From Sodiomyces alkalinus F11 (Eukaryota; Ascomycota; Sordariomycetes; Glomerellales; Plectosphaerellaceae): a DNA stretch of 64,000 nucleotides. Of this stretch, positions 20,556 to 31,241 are shown in pieces. The notes under the pieces were generated by a model, which saw nothing but the letters and a program-made list of their open reading frames with translations, ran no database searches and was not told the origin of the DNA. Location of the stretch: assembly GCF_003711515.1 (NCBI RefSeq), contig NW_021167079.1:1725471-1789470 (forward strand), in the 5' to 3' direction. The position numbers and the translations under genes were made by a program. Each line of letters starts with the position of its first letter. The stretch's first letter is position 1.

Positions 20556-23511
20556 TCAAGCTGTCAGAATACCGTTTGCACCGGTTTCAACGACCTTGAA
20601 GCCATCGGCGTTCCCCTTGCCCACGGCTGCACGCTCGTAGGCTTCGTCGCTTCTGTTCGAACCTGTCAGCAAACGTACTGGCTGCAAACGTACTGGCTGC
20701 AGTTTTTCACCCCCTCCCCCCCGGCAGTTGCACAGGCTTTGGGGTCCCCTCTCGACTCACCTGTCGCATAGAATGTCCAGGTCATGGTCACTCAAGATCT
20801 CCTCAGCACCAGTGTTCTTATACACCTGAGCATCCTTGAGGAGCAGCGCCTTCAACGTCTCCTCGTCGAGCTCCTCCTCCTCCTTCTTCAATTTTTGCCC
20901 CATAGTGCGGTAGCTGCCACCTTTGATGACAAGTTTCTCAAGTCGCCGCTTGGCCTCCACGCTAAGAAGCAGGTGCTCTTCGACAGTGCCCTTTGTGGCT
21001 AGCCGATACACAATGACCGGCCTGGTCTGCCCGATACGGTGGCACCGATCCTGGGCTTGAAGGTCTTGCTGCGGGTTCCAGTCCGAGTCGAAGAGGATGA
21101 CCGTATCCGCAGCCGTGAGGTTGATGCCCTGCCCACCAGCTCGGGTGGCCAACAAGAACACCTTCAAGTCGGGATTCTTGTTGAACTCGTCAATCTGGAG
21201 CTGCCGGTCCTCCTGCGACACGCTGCCGTCTATCCGGCAAACGTTCAGCTTCCGCAGGGCGCAATAGTCGTGCAGTATGTCGAGCTGCGTCTTGAACTGC
21301 GAGAAGATCAAGACCTTGTGCCCTCGCTCGAACAGGGCCGGCAACAGACGGTCGAGAAGGAGCATCTTGCCCGATGCCGTAACGACGGTCTCGTCGACCT
21401 CGGCCCCGCCGGCGATGCCCCAAGGGTTGTAAAAGTTGTGGGGGCTGTTTGCAGCCAGACGCAGTTGCATCAGCGGGTTGCCCATTTTCTTCCTCGCCAC
21501 TTCCATCTTGGCAAGTTCCAGGCTGTGCGTGCGTTCGACCTCTTCTGGTGTCATGCCGGGTACATGGTCGTTTTCGTTTTCGTGGGCCGTCTCCTTGGCC
21601 ACCTCCTCCGCCAACTTTGCTTCAAACTCATCGTCAGAGAGCTTCTCCTCGTCGGAATCTGCCTCGGTATAACGAGCCCGTCGAGTGCTTCTGCGACTGC
21701 CTCGGGTGGACACCGGCGCCGGCGCCGGTGCCGGTGTAGAGTGGCGGCTCGACTTGGCGCTCTTCGACGGGGGTGTCTCCGATGTGGGTGGGCTCTTCCT
21801 CTTGGCCGGAGCAGAGGACTGCTTGCTGGACGACGGGGTCGACGATGGGACCGACGAGAGCGCCGATGATTCAGCCGACGATTCTGCCTTGGCCATGGGC
21901 GAGCGGCCTCTAGCCTTCTTGCCCATCATCAAGGAAAATGCATTGGGTGCTGCCAGACTCGCATCGTTGGAGTCTCCTCGAGTCTTCCGTGGACTGCTTC
22001 GGACTGGTAGTGAGATCTTTTTGGCGCCAACACCACTTTCCGCCTGCTTCGAGTCCTTAGGGGCCGCCGAGGAGGCCGCGGCCGCGGTGAGAGAAGAGAG
22101 GACCTTGTTCTGGAGATAGGCACGGCTGTCCACATTCGTGTCGGCAATGGCGTGGTAAAGATCGCGCTGTTCCTCGGTCAGTGGTGCGTACAAGATGTAT
22201 TCGCGCTTCTTCGGAAGATATTTGGCCACATCGGCCTTGATTCTTCGTAGCAGCAAAGGCTGCAGAATGAGATGAATCTTCTTGACGAGTTCCTGTTTCA
22301 TTCGGTCCCCGATGAACTCCTTGGTCGTTTCGGCGTCCTCCAGATCGCTAAAGTCGAACCAGGATTCGAAAGCATCCCAGTCGGTGAAGATGGTCGGAAG
22401 CAGGAAGTGTAGCAGCGACCATAGCTCCCTGAGATTGTTTTGCAAAGGGGTTCCGGTAATTAGCATCCGAGTGGCTGACGAGAAGGTCCGTAATTCTCTG
22501 AACAACTTTGAATCGAAGTTTTTCATCCTATGGCCCTCATCCTAGGCTCTGTCAGTTGATTGTTTGTGTCTGACGTGTGACTGAATGGGGAAGGGGAACT
22601 GCTGAGCACGTACAATTATGATGAAGCCCCAATTGACTCTGGAAAGAGATGCCTTTTCTCTCAGGAGAATCTCGTAAGATGTGCAGACGACGGGGAATTT
22701 CTCGGTCGGGCGTCCGCCGCTCAGGTGCCTCGCGACCTTGGTCTTCCACATCTGTGCACGTTCCTGTGGCGTTCCGTGGTACAAGATGGCAGGGATGGAA
22801 GGACACCACTTTTTGAATTCGTTGATCCAATTCGACAGAGTGCTCAGGGGTGCAACGACAAGATGAGGTCCGAGGTACTCTTCCTCGCGCAGGAGAGCAA
22901 TCAAGGAGATGACTTGGACAGTCTTGCCTGTGGCTCGGGTTAGCCTTTTGCGCTTGTGAAAGAAGAGAAGGAAGCAAAGGGACTAAGACTGTACCTAAAC
23001 CCATCTCGTCGGCCAAGATGCCGGACATGCCCTGCTGGCAAATTTCGTACATCCATGTGAGGCCCTCAAGTTGGTAGTCGCGCATCGTCCCGCCAACTAG
23101 AGACTTGGGTTGCTTGGCCATCTCAAGGTCATGTTCTCCAAGGGCCTTGCCATCGAAACCGCTGCCCACACGGCCCAAGACCTGCGTCTTCTTGGTGAGA
23201 ATGTCGCTGAATGCGGCACTCTTCCGCAACAGGTCATCCAGCTCGCGGGCCTTTTGTTCTCTCTCGGCCTTCGTCTCCGGTTTCTTGTTCTTTCGCTTCC
23301 TTTTCAGAGCAGCCTGTCGCTTCTCTTCTTCTTTGAGATTGGCCAGGCGTGCCTTTTCTTCTTCATCGAGAATTTCTTGCTTCGCCTCGGGTGTAACGGA
23401 CTGCATCGCCGGAGGAGACTCTACGGCCGACGGTGACGAATTGGGACTGATGACGGATTGAGTCCGCGACATGATCGAGTCAGTTTCGGAGGCTGAAGAT
23501 AGGAGGGCCAT
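20556..23511 (-). CDS. mus-30: SNF2-family chromatin remodeller, LSH/HELLS/DDM1 type (MUS-30/Irc5), 902 aa
   Basis: A nuclear ATP-dependent remodeller. Four exons: 23511-22995, 22927-22614, 22541-20761 and 20652-20556. Exon 1 ends in DEMGLG and exon 2 resumes [12 protein letters not shown] (Walker A). Exon 3 opens with [14 protein letters not shown] (Walker B), then [20 protein letters not shown] and [11 protein letters not shown] long Ser/Lys/Arg-rich insertion (about residues 400-540) separates the two RecA lobes. The second lobe has [37 protein letters not shown] and [13 protein letters not shown]. The end [20 protein letters not shown] marks the LSH group. That end requires the last small exon: the apparent stop after CDR overlaps a GTGAGT donor. 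A Glu/Lys/Arg coiled coil precedes the helicase. In Neurospora the homologue MUS-30 acts in genome stability. The start ATG at 23511 is the first in frame. Confidence 0.93.
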
Positions 23512-24426
23512 GGTTGATTGCGGGAGAGTCGGATCTGCAACTTTGGAAGCGAAAGCTCGGATAGACAGGTTGAGGCTGTTATGGATCAATCAAAATCGCG
23601 GACAGTGGTGTGATAGAAACAAGTATTGTTCGTTGGGATTATGGGAGTCTTCGAATAATGGAATGATACATCCCCTCAGAAGAGAATATCATGCCGAAAT
23701 GGAAGCGATGTGATGTGGGAGAACAGTCGGATTTGAGATCAAGGTCAGAGAACAAAGAAAATTCTCAGCTGGGGCTAAGGAGTCCGTAACAATCAGTTTG
23801 AGCGTAGGGTGACAAAAAAAAATGAAGAAAATGGAATATTACAGAAAGGCGTAAGGCATGAGCAACAATTGGTTTGAGGTCGTGGTTGCCTAAGGGAAAC
23901 TGCTCGTGGGTCGCGAGGGGTTCAAGATTTCATGACGTGCCGAATCTCGAATCTCTACTGGGCAAACGCGAAGAGGATGCGTGATCACTGGATCAGACGC
24001 GGTTTGGTTACTCCTGTGGCTTGAACGCGTTTCATCTGGCCAATAGGATACTCCCAAAAACTGCACCAACGCCACATAGAGTGGCGTAAGTCACGAGGTT
24101 TTCCCATCAGTGGCAGTTAATCCCCAGTTAATCCCGGGCGGCCACTCAGGGCAGAATGGCGGGGCACGATCCAGCTACCCCGCTACCTTCGAATACACAA
24201 GAGAAGGGAAATTTCCTTCAGACATCATCAACGTCGACCTTGACTTCTCCACATCAAGAACAGACAACCAAAACCTGCCTATCGCTCCCTCATACGATTC
24301 AGCCTTTGCGCATTGTCTCTTCAACAAACCGCCAAGCTGCTGCCCATCAGGTCCATAGTCCGCCCGAACCTCCTTCGGAGCATCACCACCGCCACCACCA
24401 CCACCGCTGCCGCCGCCGTCATCAAG
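23512..24426. other. Divergent promoter region of mus-30 and the Arc1-like gene
   Basis: No independent gene. The last part (24244-24426) is an open frame fused to the Arc1-like CDS and looks like a mitochondrial presequence without an ATG; see findings. The rest is the shared 5' region. Confidence 0.5.
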
Positions 24427-24933
24427 ATGCAGCCCGTCTCTGCCCAGACCTACACTCCCACCGAGGAGGTCGAGATCCAGCAGTGGCTCACCACCGCCTC
24501 GCGCGTCGAGGAGCACGCCAAGGCCAACTCTGCCGACGACGCCCAGCTCCGTCCCATCCTCGACACCGTCAACTCCCACCTCAGCACCCGCACCACCCTC
24601 CTCGGCAACAAGCCCAGCCGCGCCGACACCGCCCTCTATGCTGCCGTCCGACCCCTAGTGGCCTGCTGGTCTGCGGACCAACGTACCGGCCAGAACGGCT
24701 ACCCGCACATCGTCCGCCATCTCGACTTCGTCCAGAACACGCCCGCCGCCTTCGACCTCGCCGTCTCGGACCCGGACAAGATCGCCGTGGACCTGGACGA
24801 CGTCCGCTACGTCAAGCCCCCCGTCGACGCCAAGGCCGAGAAGGAGCGTCTCAAGAAGGAGAAGGAGAAGGCTGCTGCTGCTGTCGACGGCGAGCCAGCT
24901 GCCCTCCCCGATCGCACCAAGGAGAAGAGGGAG

Positions 24934-24983
<50 letters not shown>

Positions 24984-25692
24984 GGCCCCTCAGGCGGGCG
25001 CGGCCGCAGCCCAAGGCAACAACAACGCCAAACCAAAGAAGGAAAAGAAAGAAAAAGCCCCCAAGCAGCCCAAGGCCCCCGCCGCCGCCGCCGCCGCCGC
25101 ACCCCTCTCCCCCTCCCTCATCGACCTGCGCGTCGGCCACATCCTCAAGGCCGTCAAGCACCCGGAAGCCGACTCCCTCTACGTCTCGACCATCGCCATG
25201 GGCGACCCAGCCGGCGACGACACCACTGAGTACGAGGGCCAGGTCTGCCGCACCGTCTGCTCGGGCCTCAACGGCCTGATCCCGCTCGAGGACATGCAGG
25301 ACCGCAAGGTCGTCGTCGTGTGCAACCTGAAGCCCGTCAAGATGCGCGGCATCAAGTCGTCCGCCATGGTCCTCGCCGCGTCGCCCCGCCTCCGGGAGGG
25401 CGAGGCCGACGACCACAAGGGCCCCGTCGAGCTGGTCACCCCGCCTGCCGACGCCAAGGCCGGCGACCGCGTCTTCTTCGACGGCTGGAAGGGCGAGCCC
25501 GAGGGCGTGCTGAACCCCAAGAAGAAGGTGTGGGAGACCATCCAGCCGGGCTTCACGACCACCGAGGACCTTTCTGTTGCTTTTGATGCCGCCGTCGTCA
25601 AGGACCTGGGCAAGGAGGGTGTGGGGAAACTGGTGACCGAGGCGGGTGGCGTCTGCACCGTTCCCTCGCTCAAAGGTGCCGTGGTTCGGTAA
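24427..25692 (+). CDS. arc1: Arc1/EMAPII-like tRNA-binding protein (421 aa from ATG)
   Basis: Arc1-type proteins deliver tRNA to methionyl- and glutamyl-tRNA synthetases in the cytosol. The ATG at 24427 starts a GST-C-like N-domain (EVEIQQWLTTASRVEEHAKA, GNKPSRADTALYAAV). A basic linker (about residues 138-230) follows, with KEKERLKKEKEK-like helices, a poly-Asn run of about 16 residues coded by an (AAC)n repeat, and a run of Ala. The C-terminal OB-fold tRNA-binding domain (about 235-421) shows IDLRVGHILKAVKHPEADSL, RTVCSGLNGLIP, VVVCNLKPVKMRGIKSSAM and LNPKKKVWE. No introns are needed. The frame stays open upstream for 61 codons without any acidic residue, which may encode a second, mitochondrial isoform from a non-AUG start. 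Confidence 0.9.
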
Positions 25693-26307
25693 AAGTTTAG
25701 GGTCAATGGAAGCGGAATTATGTGGATGGCCTGACTGACCTCGCAAAAGAAGGAAGGCTAGACGTCCCTCAACTAGACGCATTTTAGAAAGTCACGAACC
25801 AAAATCCAGACCATATGTGCCCGTCTCTATCACATCACCATCCCACAAGATTGTCCGCTCGGCCACCGAAGAAATTCTTCAAACTTGTATGAATCTTTTA
25901 TCGTCCTTGAAAACAAGGCTATGTATGATACAGCATCTGGCTCCCTAAATAAGACCAGATGGCCTAATATGTAGTATAGTATACAAACAATGTACAACTC
26001 CTCCTCGAGCTGAATCCATCCTCCGAATCTCGCCCGAGGTTCTTTTCTTTTCTTTTCTTTTTGTGTTGTACAAATCGCCAGCATAGAAATATAAATATGC
26101 TCTGTGCCTATCCAACGCCAGCCTGTGTATCCCCCACCAACATGCAACCAACGCCTCAATATAGGCAGAAAGGCACAGGGCAATCCAGACAAGCCCTTCT
26201 GCCCCCGGTAGTATGCTCCCCAGAATCATGAAATCAACATGCAACATGCTAGTCCTTGCTCACATCCAACTCTCACTTTGACATGTCTTCCCAACATGGA
26301 AGCGGGT
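25693..26307. other. Intergenic between convergent genes
   Basis: It holds the 3' regions of the Arc1-like gene and of the mitochondrial RNA polymerase gene. A TTTTC-type tandem run lies at about 26040-26062. No gene supported. Confidence 0.4.
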
Positions 26308-29300
26308 TTACGAGAAGAAGTACTCGCTCTTCCGTAGACGTTGCACGTCAAAGTCGCCCTTCGCAGGGATCGCCGGGAACGACAGCGGCAGCCAGATCTG
26401 TATCGTCTTGGTCGCAGCCTTCTTCTTCGTTCCGGTCGCGTTGACGACGTTGTCGAAATGCGACCGCTTCAGCTTCTCCAGCACCCCGGAAAGCCGCGCG
26501 CTTTCCGCGTCGCCTTCGCCGGCCGACTCATCGGCGGCGACCGCGTCGTGGTCGTCCAGCATGCCGTCCTCTTCGTCCACTACCTCTGCGGCAAACCCGC
26601 TCGCCTCGGCAGCGGCGGCGGCTTCTTCCTCGGCCTTGATGGCTTCGATCGAGTTGGCCCCCTCGGGTATGTCGCCCAGACGGATCTCCTGCATGTCCTC
26701 GGGCTCGGCAAGGGCATCCGCCGCCGACATGTCCTCGAAGATGCTCGCGGGCGTGACCATCTGGCGTCCGCGTTCGACCTCCGCGCGGTCCTGCGACTTG
26801 AGCAGGCGCTGTCGCTCGTATTCCGCAAGCAGCTCGTCCTTGGTCGACCACCTGGCCTTCTTGCGCCACGCCGAGATCCTCTTCTCCACCTCGGTGCCCT
26901 GGTTGACCTTGGCCAGGTAGATGGAGCCCTTGTAGCGGGCCTCGAATTCGGCGGCGAGCCGGCCAATGACGTCCTCCTCGTGGATCCGCACAAAGGCGTC
27001 GCGGAGGACGGCGTTCATGGCGTCGACGTTGGCAGCGTGGGTCCAGAACGAGTCGTGGACGGCCGCGAACTCGAGGCCGAGGTCGTGGCACTCTAGGGCC
27101 GACAGGAGCATGTGCGTGGCGTCCAGCGAGTGGATGAAGTTGGGCGGGAAAGCCTGGAGCTGCTTCTTCCGGTTGACGGGGTCAGACCGCTCGGGCACCG
27201 TCAAGGTCAGGTCCTGCAGCGAAGTCTTGATCACGCGGGTGCCGCTCTTTCGGTACGGCTGTGCCACGGGCATCTTGAGGGGCGTCGTCCATACAATGGT
27301 GGCCCGGAACTGGGCCAGCAGATCGTCCGTCGTATCTTTCTTCTCGTTGATCTTGAATTTCTTCACTTTGGACGAGTTCGGGATGATGCCTGTGCTGGCG
27401 ATGCGCTCGAGCTGCTCGGCGGAGAGCGCCCGGCAGACCCGGCCGCCGATCTCGCCCAGCCAGTACTGGATGTCGTGAGCGCCTCGGAACATGGACGACA
27501 GCGCCTTGAAGATGAGCGACGCAATGTAGGAAGCGAGGACGATGGCGCTGAAGCCGCTCTCCTGGGGCAAGTTCGGGTACAACGCGTCGAGCTGCTTGCA
27601 CACCTGCTTCTTGGCACCCTGGAAGGTGACGCCGTACACGTTGGTCATGACGGTCTGCTTGACCACCTTTCGCGTGATCTTGCCATTGACCGCCAAAGCA
27701 AAGGGGTGACCCGCCTCGACATCCTTGGCGATGTATCCCTTGACGATGTCGGCGACGGCCGAGTAGACATCGGCAGGCTTGTCGCCGGGCTCCAGGTTGA
27801 CCTGACGAGCGCCCCAGGAGTCGCCTCCGAGAGCGGCGTAGTGTTGCAGGCCGTTACAGGTTCCGTCCTGGTGAACAGGGAGGTGCGACACGAAGTTGGC
27901 GGGATCCGGCGACTCCAGGGCAGCCTTCAGCTCGAAGCAGGTGGCAAGGCATTGCCACGGGTCCTCGGCTTGCAGCCACCAGCGGTTGCCGGTGAGCGGC
28001 TTCGTGGCCGAGTCGAAGATGTTGACCACGTTGTCCATGGCGAACGATTCCCTTTCCTTCAAGCTGGCCTTGTCGAAGCCGTACACGTTGGCGAGGTGGA
28101 CCTTCAACCACTTCAGTCCGTGTTCTCCCAGTTCCTTTCCCTTGGCGAATCGAAGCAGGCCTCGGACGTGGTCCGCACCCATGTGGTTGAGGTAGGTGGG
28201 CAAGGGATAGGCGCGACCTCGGAAGTCGATATTGTGGGGGAAATAGAACGTCTGATTCCTGAAGGCCCGAGCAATCTCGAGTTGGAAGTTGATGAAGCAC
28301 CGCACAGAGTGCAGACCACCCCGCTCGTTCTCGGCGGCCTTGACCGCACGGATCCAGTTCCGGCGTTCCGTCGGGTCCGCCGAGGAAAGGGGTTCGGTTG
28401 GGATGGGAATATCCGGGTTCAGCGCCGGAATGTTGGCGACGGGTTCGCCGCTATTCCAAACCTCCAGCATGACGTTGAAAACGGAGGTGTTGATGCGCCA
28501 GCCCGTCTTCCCCAACACATCCAAGCCCTTGAAAACTTGGTCCATGTCGCCGCGGCCGATGGCTGCCTCGGTGTAGATGCGCTGGTCCTTATCGCCGTGC
28601 TTGATGCGGACCAAGTTGGCGGAGCTCTCGAGGAAGCCGCCCTTGTCGAATTTCGACCAGGGCTCCGGTTCGACCACCATGGGAAGATGTTTCGCCAGGA
28701 AGTCGCCTTGCGGCTCGCGCTTCATGATGGTGACGAGCTCCTTATTGAGAAGCACCATGCCGATCTTCTTGCCCCTCCGGAGTTGGGTGGCGTGGGAGAA
28801 GGCGGGCTGGTACTGGCTGATGAGCGTCTTGGTGTCCGGGTGCTCCTTGACGACCTTGATGCGGGCGGTGTCGATGAGGGCCGAGAGCAGGGCGGCTCCC
28901 ACCCTTGCCTTGACGGCGACAGGCCACGGCGTGTCGGGTGCGGGATCGGTCTGTTTGGTGGCGGTTTCCGGGGCCACCTGACTCTCCGGGCCGAGCTCGG
29001 CGCGGGCGGCATCGAGCTTCTTGGACGACTTGCCGGGAACGTGAACGACGCGGCGCTTCTTCGATTTGAATTTGGATGTTCGCAGCATGGCTTGCGACTG
29101 GATGTCCTCCTCTGCAAGCTTGGCCAGACTGCTGATGGCGGAGGAGAGGGCGATTCCCCTGTCGATGCCGGCCATAGTGGTGGCGCTCAGCGTACCCAGG
29201 ATGGTGACGGCAGCCAGTCTGGTGGGGGTTGACATGCGAAGGAAGGGCCCGTATAGACAGCGGTCGTAGTCCTCGGGCGTCTTCTTGGGCTTGGCCTCAG

Positions 29301-30567
29301 CTTCTTCTACCTTTTGCATTTCTTCGGTGAGACGTGCTTCCAAGGCCAGCTGCCAATCGTACAAACGGGAATTCAGAGAGGCGCTGGACACGGATGAGTT
29401 CAAGCCCATTTTCTTCAACGACTCGTTCTCCTCTCGCCAGCGTTCCACGGCGGCGTCAATGCAATCACGCTCCAGCCTAGCCTGGATTTCCCTCTGTTGC
29501 TCCCGGCTAAGTGTCGAGATGTCGCAGTCCTGAGGCATCTTGTCGAAGAGTGTGAGGGTTTGTTTCAACGTTTTCAAGCCAAAGCCCTTCTGCGGTGTGG
29601 CGAGAACTTCGGGAACATTGTCCTCGGACGTATTCTTTGTGCTTGTTGTGTTTGCAGTCGAGGCATCCTGGACCTCATCTGCGGGGATGTCGGATGTTGC
29701 AGGGGTTGTATCAGGAGCCAGGTTGTAGGTGGGACAGATGTCGGTGATGACAGCAAGATCCTGGTCATTCAAGATGTCGGCCATAGAAAGGACACGCAGT
29801 CCAGCGTCTCCTGGAGCCATGCTCATGTAGCGCGTGACGAGACGGTCCAACCTGTCGGGTTGATGCTCGGAGAGCAGGGAAGCCTTCAACATGCAGGCGA
29901 CAGTTTCGGCTGTCTGGGGCAAGCCCTTGCTCCTGACGAAGAGCTCGTACCACTTGTGAAGTTCCTCCGCTCTCCTCTTGTCCGGATGCAGTCGCAACTG
30001 CTCCAGCGAAGCACGCAGGTATCGGTTACCCAGGAGGATCAGATCGTGGCCCGGGATCTCGTCGATCGTCCCAAGGCGCTTCAAGACCAGGGCGGCCCGG
30101 TCTAGGTTGGCGATCCTCAGACAGGCGTCAAAGATGGCAATCATCTCGTCGACATCCCCGGGGATGCCGTGCGGATTTGTACGTGCTCGGGGGATAGGCG
30201 AAGAGGGTTCTTGGACCATAAGAGGCGCCGATGGGTCGATGGGGCGCAAATCATGATGCCGTGGGAGGGAGGTGATCGGCTGGTATTGTGGCAGGATGGA
30301 CGACTTGAGAGTATCGTAAGAGGTTACATGGTAAAGGTGCGCATCGTCCATGGCTGTGGCAAGAGTGCGGGCATTAGAAGGGCTTGCAGGAGAGCCGAAG
30401 CTTCTCCTCCTCCTGGAAGGCCCAAGCTGGGTGTGGGTGACAAGACATTTGCGGCAGACTTGACTAGGCAAAGACGCCAGGGACGGGGTCCTTGCGACTG
30501 GTCTGGAGAGGCGGGAGATGGATGCATGTTGGAGAGAGAAGTTCCTTCGGCCGGGTCGTAGGAGCAT
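26308..30567 (-). CDS. rpo41: Mitochondrial DNA-directed RNA polymerase (1419 aa)
   Basis: A single-subunit T7-like polymerase that transcribes mitochondrial DNA (RPO41; CYT-5 in Neurospora). A single exon. The N-terminus is a basic presequence (MLLRPGRRNFSLQHASISRL). A PPR-like N-terminal region precedes the catalytic core. Core motifs are DFRGRAYPLPTYLNHMGADH, then VHQDGTCNGLQHYAALGGD (palm Asp, about residue 896), RKVVKQTVMTNVYGVT (O-helix Lys and Tyr), HSLDATHML and AAVHDSFWTHA (second Asp, about 1171). The C-terminus keeps LPLSFPAIPAKGDFDV and ends YFFS. Before it there is an acidic/Ala-rich insertion of about 100 residues near 1290-1370. The gene is divergent from ATP25, another mitochondrial gene, 0.67 kb away. 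Confidence 0.95.
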   Translation of the reverse strand: MLLRPGRRNFSLQHASISRLSRPVARTPSLASLPSQVCRKCLVTHTQLGPSRRRRSFGSPASPSNARTLATAMDDAHLYHVTSYDTLKSSILPQYQPITSLPRHHDLRPIDPSAPLMVQEPSSPIPRARTNPHGIPGDVDEMIAIFDACLRIANLDRAALVLKRLGTIDEIPGHDLILLGNRYLRASLEQLRLHPDKRRAEELHKWYELFVRSKGLPQTAETVACMLKASLLSEHQPDRLDRLVTRYMSMAPGDAGLRVLSMADILNDQDLAVITDICPTYNLAPDTTPATSDIPADEVQDASTANTTSTKNTSEDNVPEVLATPQKGFGLKTLKQTLTLFDKMPQDCDISTLSREQQREIQARLERDCIDAAVERWREENESLKKMGLNSSVSSASLNSRLYDWQLALEARLTEEMQKVEEAEAKPKKTPEDYDRCLYGPFLRMSTPTRLAAVTILGTLSATTMAGIDRGIALSSAISSLAKLAEEDIQSQAMLRTSKFKSKKRRVVHVPGKSSKKLDAARAELGPESQVAPETATKQTDPAPDTPWPVAVKARVGAALLSALIDTARIKVVKEHPDTKTLISQYQPAFSHATQLRRGKKIGMVLLNKELVTIMKREPQGDFLAKHLPMVVEPEPWSKFDKGGFLESSANLVRIKHGDKDQRIYTEAAIGRGDMDQVFKGLDVLGKTGWRINTSVFNVMLEVWNSGEPVANIPALNPDIPIPTEPLSSADPTERRNWIRAVKAAENERGGLHSVRCFINFQLEIARAFRNQTFYFPHNIDFRGRAYPLPTYLNHMGADHVRGLLRFAKGKELGEHGLKWLKVHLANVYGFDKASLKERESFAMDNVVNIFDSATKPLTGNRWWLQAEDPWQCLATCFELKAALESPDPANFVSHLPVHQDGTCNGLQHYAALGGDSWGARQVNLEPGDKPADVYSAVADIVKGYIAKDVEAGHPFALAVNGKITRKVVKQTVMTNVYGVTFQGAKKQVCKQLDALYPNLPQESGFSAIVLASYIASLIFKALSSMFRGAHDIQYWLGEIGGRVCRALSAEQLERIASTGIIPNSSKVKKFKINEKKDTTDDLLAQFRATIVWTTPLKMPVAQPYRKSGTRVIKTSLQDLTLTVPERSDPVNRKKQLQAFPPNFIHSLDATHMLLSALECHDLGLEFAAVHDSFWTHAANVDAMNAVLRDAFVRIHEEDVIGRLAAEFEARYKGSIYLAKVNQGTEVEKRISAWRKKARWSTKDELLAEYERQRLLKSQDRAEVERGRQMVTPASIFEDMSAADALAEPEDMQEIRLGDIPEGANSIEAIKAEEEAAAAAEASGFAAEVVDEEDGMLDDHDAVAADESAGEGDAESARLSGVLEKLKRSHFDNVVNATGTKKKAATKTIQIWLPLSFPAIPAKGDFDVQRLRKSEYFFS

Positions 30568-31241
30568 GTTTGCTAGGCGAGACAGACTGTTCGTCTTGTG
30601 TTCGTCTCACGCGACAGGCGTCGGAGGGGACGGATCAGACTCCAGGGGGAGCTGGAGGATAAGACGACGATCTCAAAATACAATCAAATACATGTGGCTA
30701 AAAGGAAAGAATGAAGAATTAAGATGGATAGGTATGGATAAAGAGAGAGAGGGGGAAGAATTAGAGTCGATGGGAGTAGGTAGTGGATAGAATTTGGGAG
30801 AGAAAGTGGAAGCACGAAGTGAAGGACCTGGAAGGACATCGCGAGAAGGCGAGTCGAGGCGTCGAATCTGTGCAGCAAAAGCAATGGGCAAAAAATTTCG
30901 GGGGACCTCCTGGATCCACCTTTTACCACCAATAGGATGTGAGGGGAGAACGCCTGACATGCTACCCGTTTAATTAAGGTCACGTGGTCTCGCGCTTGTC
31001 AGACTTTGGCCCCAAGGGCTGCCAGGTGATGGGGCCTGTTAAGATACTTGTCGAATGTACTTCGTATGGGATCCACTCACTCCCCCGAGACGTGCAGCAT
31101 CCAATTGGGTCAATTGGTAGAGTGGAGTCGAGTGCGAAGAAAGCTCGACGTTGATCGAGTAATCTAGAAGTTCCAGCCTTCATATACATCAACCTTCCCA
31201 CGAACTTGATTTCGTCCTGCCGCTCTCTGTGGCTCACAAAC
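30568..31241. promoter_or_regulatory. Bidirectional promoter region, rpo41 and atp25
   Basis: The two start codons face away from each other across 674 bp. AG-rich sequence (about 30700-30800) probably lies in the rpo41 5' leader. I could not pick out a shared transcription-factor site with certainty. Confidence 0.5.

Noticed and set aside
21039..22119. Plus-strand frames with poly-acidic or hydrophobic runs
   Set aside because: They are antisense to the second helicase lobe and Ser-rich insertion of the LSH/MUS-30 gene.
24655..25782. 375-codon minus-strand frame
   Set aside because: It is antisense to the Arc1-like gene; its Val and Leu runs come from the (AAC)n and GCC repeats.
27112..29232. 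706-codon open frame on the plus strand
   Set aside because: It lies entirely antisense to the mitochondrial RNA polymerase gene, whose motifs are unmistakable. High GC at third positions opens such shadows.
31206..31241. Upstream TTG start for ATP25
   Set aside because: The ATG at 31242 gives a normal mitochondrial presequence; the 12-codon upstream extension has no presequence character.
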